This document shows, piece after piece, positions 19,854-28,074 of a stretch of DNA of 64,000 nucleotides. Origin of the DNA: Allosphingosinicella sp036389345 (GTDB lineage: Bacteria; Pseudomonadota; Alphaproteobacteria; Sphingomonadales; Sphingomonadaceae); assembly GCA_036389345.1 (NCBI GenBank), contig DASVQD010000055.1, positions 108,411-172,410 on the forward strand, in the 5' to 3' direction. The notes beneath the pieces were generated by a model. That model was not told the DNA's origin and did not search any database. It worked only from the letters and a program-made list of their open reading frames with translations. The translations under genes were made by a program, and so were the position numbers. Numbering within the stretch: position 1 is the first letter of the stretch; each line of letters starts with the position of its first letter.

Positions 19854-19868
19854 CTGACAATATGTCAG
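19854..19868. promoter_or_regulatory. Palindromic operator 1 of XRE cassette
   Basis: CTGACA-ATA-TGTCAG is a perfect 6-bp inverted repeat with a 3-nt spacer. Its centre (19861) lies 21 bp, two helical turns, from the centre of operator 2, as expected for two dimers binding the same DNA face. Confidence 0.75.
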
Positions 19869-19874
19869 CCTAGC

Positions 19875-19901
19875 TTGACATTATGTCAGGCTTGCCCTAA
19901 T
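19875..19901 (+). promoter_or_regulatory. Operator 2 overlapping a candidate promoter
   Basis: TGACA-TTA-TGTCA (19876-19888) is a second perfect palindrome of the same type. Its left end is also a consensus -35 hexamer TTGACA (19875-19880); the sequence CCTAAT at 19896-19901 or TAATCG at 19898-19903 could serve as a weak -10. Binding here would block transcription of the downstream XRE gene. The operators are seen directly; the promoter is inferred. Confidence 0.65.
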
Positions 19902-19954
19902 CGATTCGTCATGGTCGGCAGATAGGCTGCGGGCCGGGACGCGAGGCAGGGGTC

Positions 19955-20188
19955 GTGAATCTCGAGGGGTATGTGAAGAATCGATTGAAGGTCCTGCGGG
20001 CGGAACGCGACTGGAGCCAGGCGGAGCTTGGCGGCCGGCTCGGAGTCTCGCGGCAGGCGGTGAACGCCATCGAGACCGGCAAATACGATCCTTCGCTTCC
20101 GCTCGCCTTCAAGCTCGCCCGCTTGTTCTCCGTCCCGATCGAGGAGATTTTCGATGACGGCTTCGGGGGCACGGGCGATGCGCGATAG
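19955..20188 (+). CDS. XRE family HTH repressor
   Basis: 77 residues consisting almost only of an HTH_3 domain: LKVLRAERDWSQAELGGRLG, then recognition helix VSRQAVNAIETGKYDPSLP, then LAFKLARLFSVPIEEIF. GTG start behind GCAGGGG; a second GTG at 19973 is possible. Small XRE proteins of this kind often autoregulate and are encoded beside membrane proteins. Two tandem palindromes just upstream are the obvious binding sites. The stop overlaps the next gene, so the two are translationally coupled. The effector and any stimulus are unknown. Confidence 0.88.
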   Translation: MNLEGYVKNRLKVLRAERDWSQAELGGRLGVSRQAVNAIETGKYDPSLPLAFKLARLFSVPIEEIFDDGFGGTGDAR

Positions 20189-20609
20189 CGCGCCGCGCGG
20201 CGAGGGGGAGCGCCGGGACTCGGCGCGCCGCCGCAAAAGGTGGGTGATCATCGTCGCCTTGGCGGCAACCGGCTTCGTTCCCGGCCTCTACCTCGGCTAC
20301 AATGACGCGGCGGCGCTGGTCGAGAGCCGGTCGGGCACATGGCCGCCGGCTCTCGTCGTCGGGCTGTCGCTATTGTATCTCATCGCGGTCGTCGGCGGCG
20401 GGCTTCTCCTGCGCGGCCTGACCGACGAGGTCGAACGGCAGCACAGCTACAAGGCGGCGAGCTTCGCCGGGATGGCGCTGATGCTGGTCTACCCGATCTG
20501 GTTCCTGCTCTGGAGGGGCGGATTCGTCCCGGAGCCGATCCACTGGGTTCTCTTCGTCATCTTCTGGATCAGCCTCGCGCTCGCCAGCCTCTGGTATCGC
20601 TTTCGCTAA
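20154..20609 (+). CDS. Membrane protein A of XRE cassette
   Basis: 151 residues. ATG at 20154 has GAGGAG eight bases upstream inside the XRE gene and overlaps it by 35 bp; ATG at 20178 is the alternative. After a charged N-terminus (RRDSARRRKRW) there are four hydrophobic segments: VIIVALAATGFVPGLYLG, VVGLSLLYLIAVVGGGLLL, FAGMALMLVYPIWFLL and WVLFVIFWISLALASLW. Between segments 2 and 3 is RGLTDEVERQ, matched by LRGLLNDELTRK in the second membrane protein of the cassette, so the two look paralogous. I do not recognise a family with a known function. Confidence 0.75.
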   Translation: MTASGARAMRDSAPRGEGERRDSARRRKRWVIIVALAATGFVPGLYLGYNDAAALVESRSGTWPPALVVGLSLLYLIAVVGGGLLLRGLTDEVERQHSYKAASFAGMALMLVYPIWFLLWRGGFVPEPIHWVLFVIFWISLALASLWYRFR

Positions 20610-20619
20610 GGATATTGCC

Positions 20620-20787
20620 GTGATCAGGAACCTCATTGCTTTGGCGTTGCTCGCCTTGGTGCTCGCACCGCTCGTCTCCCTTCATCAACTCGGAGCCGTC
20701 GAGGCCAGGGCCTCGGTCCGGATCGTGAAGATAGGCTCCGTGCGGGCCGTGAGCTTCGATGCGCTGCTTGCCGCGACCCGACTTTAG
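20620..20787 (+). CDS. Small ORF, 55 residues, one hydrophobic segment
   Basis: GTG start with TAAGGA seven bases upstream, 10 bp after the previous stop; TAG at 20785-20787 lies 9 bp before the next ATG. The product begins MIRNLIALALLALVLAPLVS, a basic tip and a strong hydrophobic helix with the look of a signal peptide or single membrane span, followed by about 30 mixed residues ending AVSFDALLAATRL. It fits snugly between two real genes with its own ribosome-binding site, which supports coding; no homologue is recognised. Confidence 0.55.
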   Translation: MIRNLIALALLALVLAPLVSLHQLGAVEARASVRIVKIGSVRAVSFDALLAATRL

Positions 20788-20796
20788 GAGGCTCGG

Positions 20797-21249
20797 ATGA
20801 GCGAGACTTCAGACGTCGAGCGCGCCGACGGCATCGGCCGAAGGCGGGCGCGGATCTTCGCCGTCCAGGCGGTTCTCTTCATCAGCTGGCAAGGGCTCTT
20901 CTTCGCCGGCCCGCAGGGGGATCCGTTGCGGACGGTCAGCGCGGTCAAGCTTTCCGCCTGGTTCGTGTGGGCGCTGCTTCTGCTCTTCCTGCTCGCCACG
21001 GGCGGAGGCCTGGTTCGGCATCGCAAGCTTCGCGGCCTGCTGAACGACGAGCTTACCCGGAAGAACCGAAGCCGGGCCTATGCGGCGGGATTCTGGGCCG
21101 CGGCCGCCGCCTGCGTCCTTCTCTATCTGGTCGGGATGCTGGAACCGGTCAGCGGTCGGGAGGCGATCCACATCATCCTTTCGGCCGCCGTCGGCGCGGC
21201 CCTCCTGACCTTCGCTATCCTCGAGCGACGAACCGCCGGAATCGGCTAA
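20797..21249 (+). CDS. Membrane protein B of XRE cassette
   Basis: 150 residues, ATG preceded by a perfect AGGAGG at 20787-20792. Four hydrophobic segments: FAVQAVLFISWQGLFFAG, LSAWFVWALLLLFLLATGG, YAAGFWAAAAACVLLYLVG and IHIILSAAVGAALLTFAIL. The cytoplasmic loop LRGLLNDELTRKNRSRAYAA parallels RGLTDEVERQHSYKAA in membrane protein A, so this is probably a diverged duplicate. Last gene of the XRE cassette; a 90 bp gap separates it from the M13 peptidase gene. Confidence 0.75.
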   Translation: MSETSDVERADGIGRRRARIFAVQAVLFISWQGLFFAGPQGDPLRTVSAVKLSAWFVWALLLLFLLATGGGLVRHRKLRGLLNDELTRKNRSRAYAAGFWAAAAACVLLYLVGMLEPVSGREAIHIILSAAVGAALLTFAILERRTAGIG

Positions 21250-21340
21250 GCCGCTTATAACACAGCATAAAAGTCTCTTCGGCTGACCGGGCGTCCGGCA
21301 GCCGCCGCCCGAACCTTGTCTGATTGAAAGGAATGCAACG

Positions 21341-23389
21341 ATGAAGACCCTCAAATTTCTCTCGGCCTCGGTCGCGGCCTTGTCGGTCGCCGCGGCCGCC
21401 CTTCCGGCGCCCGTGGCGGCCCAGCCGACAGGGATTCCGGCACCGAAGACTTTCGGGCGCTGGGGCGTGGACCTCGGAGCGCGCGATCCCTCGGTGAAGC
21501 CCGGCGACAGCTTCTTCGACTACGCCAATGGCGGCTGGTACAAGACCGCCGTCATCCCGGCCGACTATCCGCTGGCGGGGGTCGCGCTCGATACGCACCT
21601 GCTTACCCAGGCCCAGTTGCGCTCCGTGGTCGAGGACAGCGCCCGCAACCCCTCGACCCGCAGCGCCCGCCAGGTCGGAGCCCTTTATTCCAGCTTCATG
21701 GACGAGGCTCGGCTGGAAAAGCTCGATTCCGCGCCGCTCGCGGCGGACCTCGCCGCAGTCCGGGCGGTGCAGTCCAGGAGCGAAATGGCGCGGCTGATGG
21801 GCGCCACGACCGGCACGTTCGGATCCAGCTTCTTCAAGTTCGGAGTGACCCCGGATCCGAAGGGCACCAATCTTTACATGACCGGGATCGAAGTCGGCGG
21901 GATGGGCCTTCCAGACCGGGATTATTACCTCACCGACCGGTTCAAGGCCCAGCGCGAAGCCTATGCCGGCCACGTCGAGCGCACCCTTCAGCTGATCGGA
22001 TGGCCGGAAGCCGCTTCGGCGGCGCAGTCGATAGTCGCGCTCGAGACGAAGATCGCCGAGGCCAGCTGGTCGCAGGTCGAGCAGCGCGATCCGGTCAGGA
22101 TGTTCAGGCCGATGGACCTCGCGGCCCTTCGGGCGCACGCGCCGGACTTCGACTGGACCGCGTTCCTGGCCGGGGTCGGAGCGCCTCCGATCGAGAAGCT
22201 TATCGTCACTCAGGACACCGCGGTTCCGAAGGTCGCAAGGATCTTCGCCGAGGCGCCGCTCGAGACGTTGAAGGCCTGGCAGGCCTTCCGGATCGCCGAC
22301 CAGGCCGCGCCCTTCCTGTCGAAGCGCTTCGTGGACAACAAGTTCGCCTTCAGCCGCGTACTGAGCGGCGCGCAGCAGATCCGGCCCCGGTGGGAGCGCG
22401 GAGTCCAGCTGGTCGACGGCGTGCTCGGCGAAGTGCTCGGCCAGGAATATGTCCGCCGCCATTTCCCCGCCGAGTCCAAGGCGCGGATGGAGGAGATGGT
22501 GCGCAACCTCCAGTCGGCGATGCGGGCCCGGATCGAAAGCGCCGCGTGGATGACTCCGCAGACCAGGGCCGCGGCCCTCGAAAAGCTCGCCCGGCAGCGG
22601 GTGAAGGTCGGCTATCCGAGCAAGTGGCGCGACTATTCGGCGCTCGAGCTCAAGCCGGACGATCTCTACGGCAACGTCAAGCGCGCCCGCGCCTTCACCG
22701 CCCGCTACCATTTCGGCCGGATCGGTAAGCCCGTCGACAAGGAGGAGTGGATGATGACTCCCCAGACGGTGAACGCCTATTTCAATCCGCTCGGCAACGA
22801 GATCGTCTTCCCCGCGGCGATGCTCCAGGCGCCGATGTTCGACCCGAAGGCCGACCCGGCGGTGAATTACGGGGCGATCGGCTCGGTGATCGGGCACGAG
22901 ATCAGCCACGGCTTCGACGACCAGGGCCGGCAGTTCGACGAGGCGGGACGGCTTCGCGACTGGTGGAAGCCGCAGGATGCCGCGCGTTTCGTCGCCGAAG
23001 CCGGAAGGCTCGCCGACCAGTATGGCGCCTATGAAGGCGTTCCCGGAATGAAGGTGAACGGCAAGCTCACGCTCGGCGAGAATATCGGCGACCAGGGCGG
23101 GCTCAAGATCGCGCTCGACGCCTATCATTCGACCCTGAAGGGAAAGAAGGCCCCGGCGATCGACGGCTTCACCGGCGATCAGCGTTTCTTCCTCGCCTTC
23201 GCCCAGGGCTGGCGCGGCAAGGTCCGCGACGAGATGATGAAGATGGTCCTCGTCTCCGATCCGCACTCGCCCTATCGCTGGAGGGTCGACGGGACGCTCA
23301 GGAACATCGACGAATGGTACAAGGCGTTCGACGTGAAGCCGGGCGACAGGCTGTATCTGGCGCCGGAGCAGCGGGTACGGGTCTGGTAG
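21341..23389 (+). CDS. M13 family (neprilysin/PepO-type) zinc endopeptidase
   Basis: 682 residues. Signal peptide to about residue 28 (LSVAAAALPAPVAAQ). M13 N-terminal domain starts DLGARDPSVKPGDSFFDYANGGW. The catalytic region is complete: VNAYFNPLGNEIVFPAA, zinc motif GHEISHGFDDQGRQFD (H519, E520, H523) and GENIGDQGG with the third ligand and its partner Asp. The C-terminal end VRVW is the usual xxxCxVW-type end with Cys replaced. Family members cleave oligopeptides on the amino side of hydrophobic residues. Predicted periplasmic or exported. Confidence 0.93.
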   Translation: MKTLKFLSASVAALSVAAAALPAPVAAQPTGIPAPKTFGRWGVDLGARDPSVKPGDSFFDYANGGWYKTAVIPADYPLAGVALDTHLLTQAQLRSVVEDSARNPSTRSARQVGALYSSFMDEARLEKLDSAPLAADLAAVRAVQSRSEMARLMGATTGTFGSSFFKFGVTPDPKGTNLYMTGIEVGGMGLPDRDYYLTDRFKAQREAYAGHVERTLQLIGWPEAASAAQSIVALETKIAEASWSQVEQRDPVRMFRPMDLAALRAHAPDFDWTAFLAGVGAPPIEKLIVTQDTAVPKVARIFAEAPLETLKAWQAFRIADQAAPFLSKRFVDNKFAFSRVLSGAQQIRPRWERGVQLVDGVLGEVLGQEYVRRHFPAESKARMEEMVRNLQSAMRARIESAAWMTPQTRAAALEKLARQRVKVGYPSKWRDYSALELKPDDLYGNVKRARAFTARYHFGRIGKPVDKEEWMMTPQTVNAYFNPLGNEIVFPAAMLQAPMFDPKADPAVNYGAIGSVIGHEISHGFDDQGRQFDEAGRLRDWWKPQDAARFVAEAGRLADQYGAYEGVPGMKVNGKLTLGENIGDQGGLKIALDAYHSTLKGKKAPAIDGFTGDQRFFLAFAQGWRGKVRDEMMKMVLVSDPHSPYRWRVDGTLRNIDEWYKAFDVKPGDRLYLAPEQRVRVW

Positions 23390-23392
23390 CTC

Positions 23393-23434
23393 CGTCATCC
23401 CGGCGAAAGCCGGATGACGGGCCGGGGGGGGGGG
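23393..23434. repeat. Short palindrome followed by an 11-G run
   Basis: CGTCATCCCGG-cgaaag-CCGGATGACG starts 4 bp after the M13 stop, and a run of eleven G follows at 23424-23434. The stem may act as a terminator; the G run is either a slippage-prone tract or a sequencing uncertainty. Confidence 0.6.
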
Positions 23435-23507
23435 CGGGACGACGCTCTCTGGACAATGGCACTTCGGCGGGACAAGGAAAGGGCCCTTGCCGCCGCCGGA
23501 GCAGCCG

Positions 23508-25094
23508 ATGCGTCTCGCCCCTGTCCTCGCTCTCCTCCTCGCGGCCTGCGCAACCATGCCCGAGCCGCCGACGATCGCGGAGCGCGCCGCACGCTGGTGG
23601 GGCGACGTCTCGACCCTGGCCGCGGACGACATGGAAGGGCGGCTGACCGGCACCGCGGGCTACCAGCGCGCCGCCGACCACGTCGTGTCGCAGCTTCGAG
23701 AGATCGGCCTCGAGCCTGCCGGGACTGACGGCTTCTTCCAGCCCGTCATGTTCGAGGAGCAGTTCGTCGACTCCGCCGGGTCGAGCGCGTCGCTGGTCGC
23801 GGGCGGACGGGCGACTCCGCTCTCCATCCCCGGCGACATCATCATCGGCCGAGGCGACGGCCGCCGACCCGAACGGATCGACGCGCCGCTCGTCTTCGTC
23901 GGCTACGGCCTTCACATCCCGGAAGCCGGGCATGACGACTTCGAAGGGGTCGACCTTAAGGGCAAGATCGCGGTCGTGATCAGCGGCGGGCCGGCAGAGA
24001 TTTCGGGCGCTTTGAAGGCGCATGCCCGGCGCGACCGGGCGAGGCTGCTGTCCGAACGGGGCGCGGCGGGCCTGCTGTCCTTGACCACCGCCAAGGCCGT
24101 CGAAGTGCCCTGGTCGCGCGCCATGGCCCAGGCCGGCCAGTCCGGAATGTACTTCGCCGATCCGGCGCTCCGCGACGTGAAGACCCAGTTCTTCAACGCC
24201 AGCTTCAACACCGAATCCTCCGCCCAGCTCTTCACCGGCTCCGGCCATAGCTTCGATCAGATCTCGGCGCTGGCCGATGCCTCGAAGCCCTTGCCGAGAT
24301 TCGACCTGAAGCCGTCGCTTCGGGCGAGCGTGGCGATGCGCCACCGGCCGGTCGAGTCGAACAACGTCGTCGCGCGCCTGCCCGGAAGCGACAGGCGTTT
24401 AAAGACCGAGCATGTCGTCTTCTCCGCCCATCTCGACCATCTCGGGGTCAGCACCCCGATCGACGGCGACGGGCTTTACAACGGCGCGATGGACAATGCC
24501 GCGGGGGTCGCCGGCCTGCTCGACATCGCCCGGAGCTACAAGGCCCGCCGGGTCAAGCCGAAGCGCTCGATGCTGTTCGTCTTCGTAACCGCGGAGGAGA
24601 AGGGGCTGCTCGGCTCGCGCTATTTCGCGCTTCGGCCGACCGTGGCCAAGGCCTCGATCGTCGCGGACATGAATTTCGACATGGCTCTGCCGATCTTCCC
24701 GCTGAAGAGCGTGACCGCGCTCGGAGCGGAGGAAAGCAGCCTGGGAGCGGCCGCGGCCGCGGTGGGCCAGTCCCTGGGCCTGCCTCTCGTCCCCGATCCT
24801 TTTCCGGACCGGAACAGCTTCGTCCGCTCGGACCAGTACAGTTTCATCCGCGAAGGCATTCCCTCGCTCGCCTTCAAGTTCGGCTTCGGCCCGAAGGATC
24901 CGGAGGCGGAGATCGAGCGCCGATGGCGCTCGACCCGTTATCATGCGCCGTCGGACGATCTCGGCCAGACCGTCGCGAAGGAGGATGCGATCAGGCTCCA
25001 CGATTTCGTGGGCGAGCTTGCGCTCAGGGTCGCCAATACGCCCGAACGCCCCGCCTGGGCCGAGCGAAGCTTCTTCAGGAGGTTCGCCAAATGA
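23508..25094 (+). CDS. M28 family metallopeptidase, lipoprotein
   Basis: 528 residues. ATG at 23508 yields MRLAPVLALLLAACAT with a clear lipobox LAAC (C14), so the enzyme is probably membrane-anchored in the periplasm. A PA-type insert (GYGLHIPEAGHDDFEGVDLKG) precedes the M28 core: FSAHLDHLG and YNGAMDNAAGVAGLL carry the first His and the bridging Asp, and VTAEEKGLLGSRYF carries the catalytic Glu pair. Family reaction: release of N-terminal residues by a dizinc centre. Lies between M13 and a second M28-type gene on the same strand. Confidence 0.9.
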   Translation: MRLAPVLALLLAACATMPEPPTIAERAARWWGDVSTLAADDMEGRLTGTAGYQRAADHVVSQLREIGLEPAGTDGFFQPVMFEEQFVDSAGSSASLVAGGRATPLSIPGDIIIGRGDGRRPERIDAPLVFVGYGLHIPEAGHDDFEGVDLKGKIAVVISGGPAEISGALKAHARRDRARLLSERGAAGLLSLTTAKAVEVPWSRAMAQAGQSGMYFADPALRDVKTQFFNASFNTESSAQLFTGSGHSFDQISALADASKPLPRFDLKPSLRASVAMRHRPVESNNVVARLPGSDRRLKTEHVVFSAHLDHLGVSTPIDGDGLYNGAMDNAAGVAGLLDIARSYKARRVKPKRSMLFVFVTAEEKGLLGSRYFALRPTVAKASIVADMNFDMALPIFPLKSVTALGAEESSLGAAAAAVGQSLGLPLVPDPFPDRNSFVRSDQYSFIREGIPSLAFKFGFGPKDPEAEIERRWRSTRYHAPSDDLGQTVAKEDAIRLHDFVGELALRVANTPERPAWAERSFFRRFAK

Positions 25095-25112
25095 GGGGGC
25101 GTCGCGCAAAAG

Positions 25113-25253
25113 CTCCTCTCCCGTCCTTCACGGGAGAGGAGGGGCCCACCGCGAAGCGGTGGGACGTGAGAGTCTTGCTGAGCCAGTGCTACAGACCCTC
25201 ACCTCCCAAGCTTCGCTTGGGCCCGTCCTCTCCCGCGAAAGGCGGGAGAGGGG
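25113..25253. repeat. Palindromic repeat (CTCCTCTCCCG / CGGGAGAGG type)
   Basis: Several nested stems: ctctcccgtccttcacgggagag, cccaccgcgaagcggtggg, cccaagcttcgcttggg and ctctcccgcgaaaggcgggagag. It occupies the gap between two M28-type genes and ends about 10 bp before the start of the second, where it may contribute the purine-rich ribosome-binding sequence. Confidence 0.8.
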
Positions 25254-25264
25254 TCTTGGCTGCG

Positions 25265-27223
25265 ATGCTCCTTATCTTCGCCGTCCCTGCCGCCGCGCAG
25301 AAATCCGCGCCTCTGCTGACTCCCGCCGAAACCGAAGCCCTGGCCGCGGAGCTCTCCGGAGCCTCCGCCAAGCGCACCGTCCAGGCCCTCTCGCTTCACC
25401 ACCGGATGCGCGGGTCGGAAGGCTATCGCGCGGCGGCCGAGCTGATCCGCGACCGGCTTCGCGAATACGGCCTCAAGGAGGTCGACATCCTGTCGCTGCC
25501 GGCGGACGGCAAGATCTTCTACGGCACCCAGCGTTCCCGGCCGGCCTGGAATGCGAGCTTCGCCGAGCTTTGGGAGCAGAGGCCGGACGGCGCGCGCTGG
25601 ACCGATTCGGAGCGGATCGCGTCCTGGGCGGACCAGCCGATCACCCTTGCCCAGGACAGCGTGAGCGGCCGCGCCGAGGCCGAGCTGGTCGACGTCGGCA
25701 CCGGCGCCTCCGCCGCCGATTATGCCGGCAAGCAGGTTCGCGGCAAGCTCGTGCTCGTCTCCGGCCAGCCGGAGGCGGCGGCGAAGCTGGCGGTGACCGA
25801 GCGCGGCGCCGCCGGGATAATCTCCTGGGCCCAGAACCAGCGCTCCGCCTGGTGGGGCGAGGACGAGAGCCTGATCCGCTGGGGGCATCTCAGCACCTGG
25901 AACGACCCGACCTTCGCCTTCATGGTCTCTCCCGCCCGGGCCCGCGCCTGGCAGGCCCGGCTTGCCAAGGGCGAGACGGTGCGCCTGCGGGCCGAGGTGA
26001 AGGCGGGACGAAGCCCCGGTGCCTATCTCATCCCGACGGCCGTGATCCCCGGCAGGGACCGGTCGAAGGAGATCGTCTTCTCCTGCCACCTCGACCATCC
26101 CTCGCCGGGCGCCAACGACAATGCCAGCGGCTGCTCGGGCATCCTCGAGATCGCCCGAACCTTCCAGCGGCTGATCGCCCAGGGCCGGCTTCCTCAACCG
26201 CAGCGGACCCTTCGCTTCGTCTGGCCGTGCGAGATCGAATGCACGATCGCGCTACTCAACGCCCGGCCGGAATATGCGCGGCGGACGCTGGCGACGATCC
26301 ATCTCGACATGATCGGCGGCAATATGGACGTCACCAGGGGAACGCTCGGCGTGGAAGGCTCCCCGCCAAGCCTTCCCAGCTTCGTCTCCTATGTCGGCTT
26401 CGCAATGGCCCGCTGGGTCGATTCCAACGCTTCGCTCTACGCGGAGCGCGGGGAATCGGACTACCCGCTGCTCGATCCGGAAGGGACGAAGAACCCGCTC
26501 AGGGCGAGGATCGGAGGCTTCTCCGAAGGTTCGGACCACCAGGTCTGGAGCGAGGGGAGCTGGCGGATCCCCATCCTCTACGTGTCCGACTGGCCCGACC
26601 TCTACATCCACACCAACAAGGACGTCCCCGGCAACCTCGACTCCACGAAGATGAAGCGGGCGATGTTCATCGCCGCGGCCTCGGCCTGGGCGCTCGCCGA
26701 CGTCGAGCAATCGGATACTCCGGCCCTGGAGCGGCTGCAGATGATCGAGGCGGACTTTCGGGCGGCGCTGGTCGGCCAGCGCGGCTTCGAGCTGTCGGAG
26801 GCCGACGCGGCGAATGCGGTGTCGCTCCACACGGGTCACGAGGTGGCCCTGGAGCTCTCGCTCCAGCGCTTCGGCCTGCTTGTCGGCGAGACCGACCGGC
26901 TGGGGCCGCCTCGGGCGTCGACCGCCGGGCTCGGAACGATCTACCGCCGCGATCCGAAGCTGAAGGGGCCGATGGACGGCTTCGGCTACAGCTGGCTCGA
27001 CGATCAGCTGGAGAAGGCGAAGATCGCCCGGCCCGCTTTGCTCGAGCGCAAGCCCGCCTGGGAAGGTCCGAGCTTCGGCTACGAGGCGCTCAACCTCGTC
27101 GACGGGAGACGAAGCGTCCAGGCGATCCGCGACCAGCTGGCGGTCACCGTCGGCCCGGCGCCGGCCGAGGAGGTCGCCGCCTATCTCGCCGTGCTGGAGC
27201 GGCTCGGCGTGATCCGGCGTTAG
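25265..27223 (+). CDS. M28-type aminopeptidase with DUF4910-like and winged-helix C-terminus
   Basis: About 652 residues. ATG at 25265 (or TTG at 25256) gives MLLIFAVPAAAQ, a short export signal; the frame extends upstream only through repeat DNA. The zinc site is visible as FSCHLDHPSPGANDNASGCS with H, D, and WPCEIECTIALL with the Glu; a PA-like insert occurs near residues 120-230. The end (LVDGRRSVQAIRDQLAVTVG) is a winged-helix-like domain typical of the DUF4910 aminopeptidase group. Likely a secreted or periplasmic aminopeptidase. The zinc-ligand set is not fully provable by eye. Confidence 0.82.
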   Translation: MLLIFAVPAAAQKSAPLLTPAETEALAAELSGASAKRTVQALSLHHRMRGSEGYRAAAELIRDRLREYGLKEVDILSLPADGKIFYGTQRSRPAWNASFAELWEQRPDGARWTDSERIASWADQPITLAQDSVSGRAEAELVDVGTGASAADYAGKQVRGKLVLVSGQPEAAAKLAVTERGAAGIISWAQNQRSAWWGEDESLIRWGHLSTWNDPTFAFMVSPARARAWQARLAKGETVRLRAEVKAGRSPGAYLIPTAVIPGRDRSKEIVFSCHLDHPSPGANDNASGCSGILEIARTFQRLIAQGRLPQPQRTLRFVWPCEIECTIALLNARPEYARRTLATIHLDMIGGNMDVTRGTLGVEGSPPSLPSFVSYVGFAMARWVDSNASLYAERGESDYPLLDPEGTKNPLRARIGGFSEGSDHQVWSEGSWRIPILYVSDWPDLYIHTNKDVPGNLDSTKMKRAMFIAAASAWALADVEQSDTPALERLQMIEADFRAALVGQRGFELSEADAANAVSLHTGHEVALELSLQRFGLLVGETDRLGPPRASTAGLGTIYRRDPKLKGPMDGFGYSWLDDQLEKAKIARPALLERKPAWEGPSFGYEALNLVDGRRSVQAIRDQLAVTVGPAPAEEVAAYLAVLERLGVIRR

Positions 27224-27231
27224 GACGGGCG

Positions 27232-28074
27232 ATGGACAGCCTCGTCACGACCGAATGGCTCGAGCGCGAGCTCGGAGCGAGCGACCTTAGAATAATCGAC
27301 TCGACCCTCTTCCTTCCGGGCGAGCCTCGCGACGCCCGCTCGGAATATGAAGCCGGGCATATCCCGGGCGCCGTCTTCCTCGATCTGGAGGAAGTGTCGG
27401 ATTCGTCCAGTCGCGTCCCACACATGGTCCCGCCCGAGCCCAAATTCGCGAGCCGGATGGCGTCGCTCGGCCTTCGCGACGGCCAGCGCTTCGTCGTCTA
27501 CGACAACAGCCCGCTTCACAGCGCCGCCCGGGCCTGGTGGATGCTGAGGAGCTTCGGAGCGCATTATGTCGCGATCCTCGATGGAGGCTTTCAGAAATGG
27601 ACGGCGGAGGGACGGCCTCTGGAGAGCGGCAGGCCGCCGGTGCGCCACGGGCATTTCAGCCCGAGGTTCGACTCCGCCACGGTCCTCGACATGAAGGACG
27701 TGGCCGCCCTGCTCGGCGACGGTCGGCACGAGATCGTCGACGCTCGAGGCGCCGCCCGGTTCACCGGCGAGGAGCCGGAGCCCCGCCCGGGAATGGCTTC
27801 CGGCCATATCCCGGGCTCGAGGAGCCTGCCGCAGGGCAAGCTGTTCAATCCCGACAATAGCTGGAAGCAAGGCGGCGACCTGCGCTCGGCCTTCGACTCG
27901 GCCGGAGTGGATCTCGGCAAGCCGCTGGTCGCTACCTGCGGCTCTGGGATAACCGCCTGCGTCCTGCTCTTCGGCGCCCACCTCCTCGGCAAGGAAGACG
28001 TCAGGCTCTACGACGGCAGCTGGTCCGAATGGGGCGCCGATCCGGCGACTCCCAAGGCGACGGGGCCGGCATGA
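27232..28074 (+). CDS. sseA: 3-mercaptopyruvate sulfurtransferase (rhodanese family)
   Basis: 280 residues with two rhodanese domains. The N-terminal domain ends in the inactive-site region VVYDNSPLHSAARAWWMLR; the C-terminal domain carries C236 in CGSGITA, the CGSG(V/I)T loop of 3-mercaptopyruvate sulfurtransferases as opposed to CRKG-type thiosulfate enzymes. Reaction: transfer of sulfur from 3-mercaptopyruvate to thiol acceptors or cyanide. It starts 9 bp after the preceding gene and its stop overlaps metC in ATGA, so sulfur amino-acid catabolism genes are co-translated. Confidence 0.93.
   Translation: MDSLVTTEWLERELGASDLRIIDSTLFLPGEPRDARSEYEAGHIPGAVFLDLEEVSDSSSRVPHMVPPEPKFASRMASLGLRDGQRFVVYDNSPLHSAARAWWMLRSFGAHYVAILDGGFQKWTAEGRPLESGRPPVRHGHFSPRFDSATVLDMKDVAALLGDGRHEIVDARGAARFTGEEPEPRPGMASGHIPGSRSLPQGKLFNPDNSWKQGGDLRSAFDSAGVDLGKPLVATCGSGITACVLLFGAHLLGKEDVRLYDGSWSEWGADPATPKATGPA

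Noticed and set aside
20178..20609. ATG at 20178 as the start of membrane protein A
   Set aside because: Possible, but ATG at 20154 has the better Shine-Dalgarno (GAGGAG at 8 nt); kept as an alternative only.
23424..23434. Eleven-G run as a phase-variation tract
   Set aside because: It lies in an intergenic repeat, not in a coding start or a clear promoter spacer, and could be an assembly or sequencing uncertainty.
21215..23653. Long minus-strand open frame opposite the M13 peptidase gene
   Set aside because: The plus strand has the complete M13 zinc motif and a signal peptide; the minus frame shows no motif and spans intergenic DNA.
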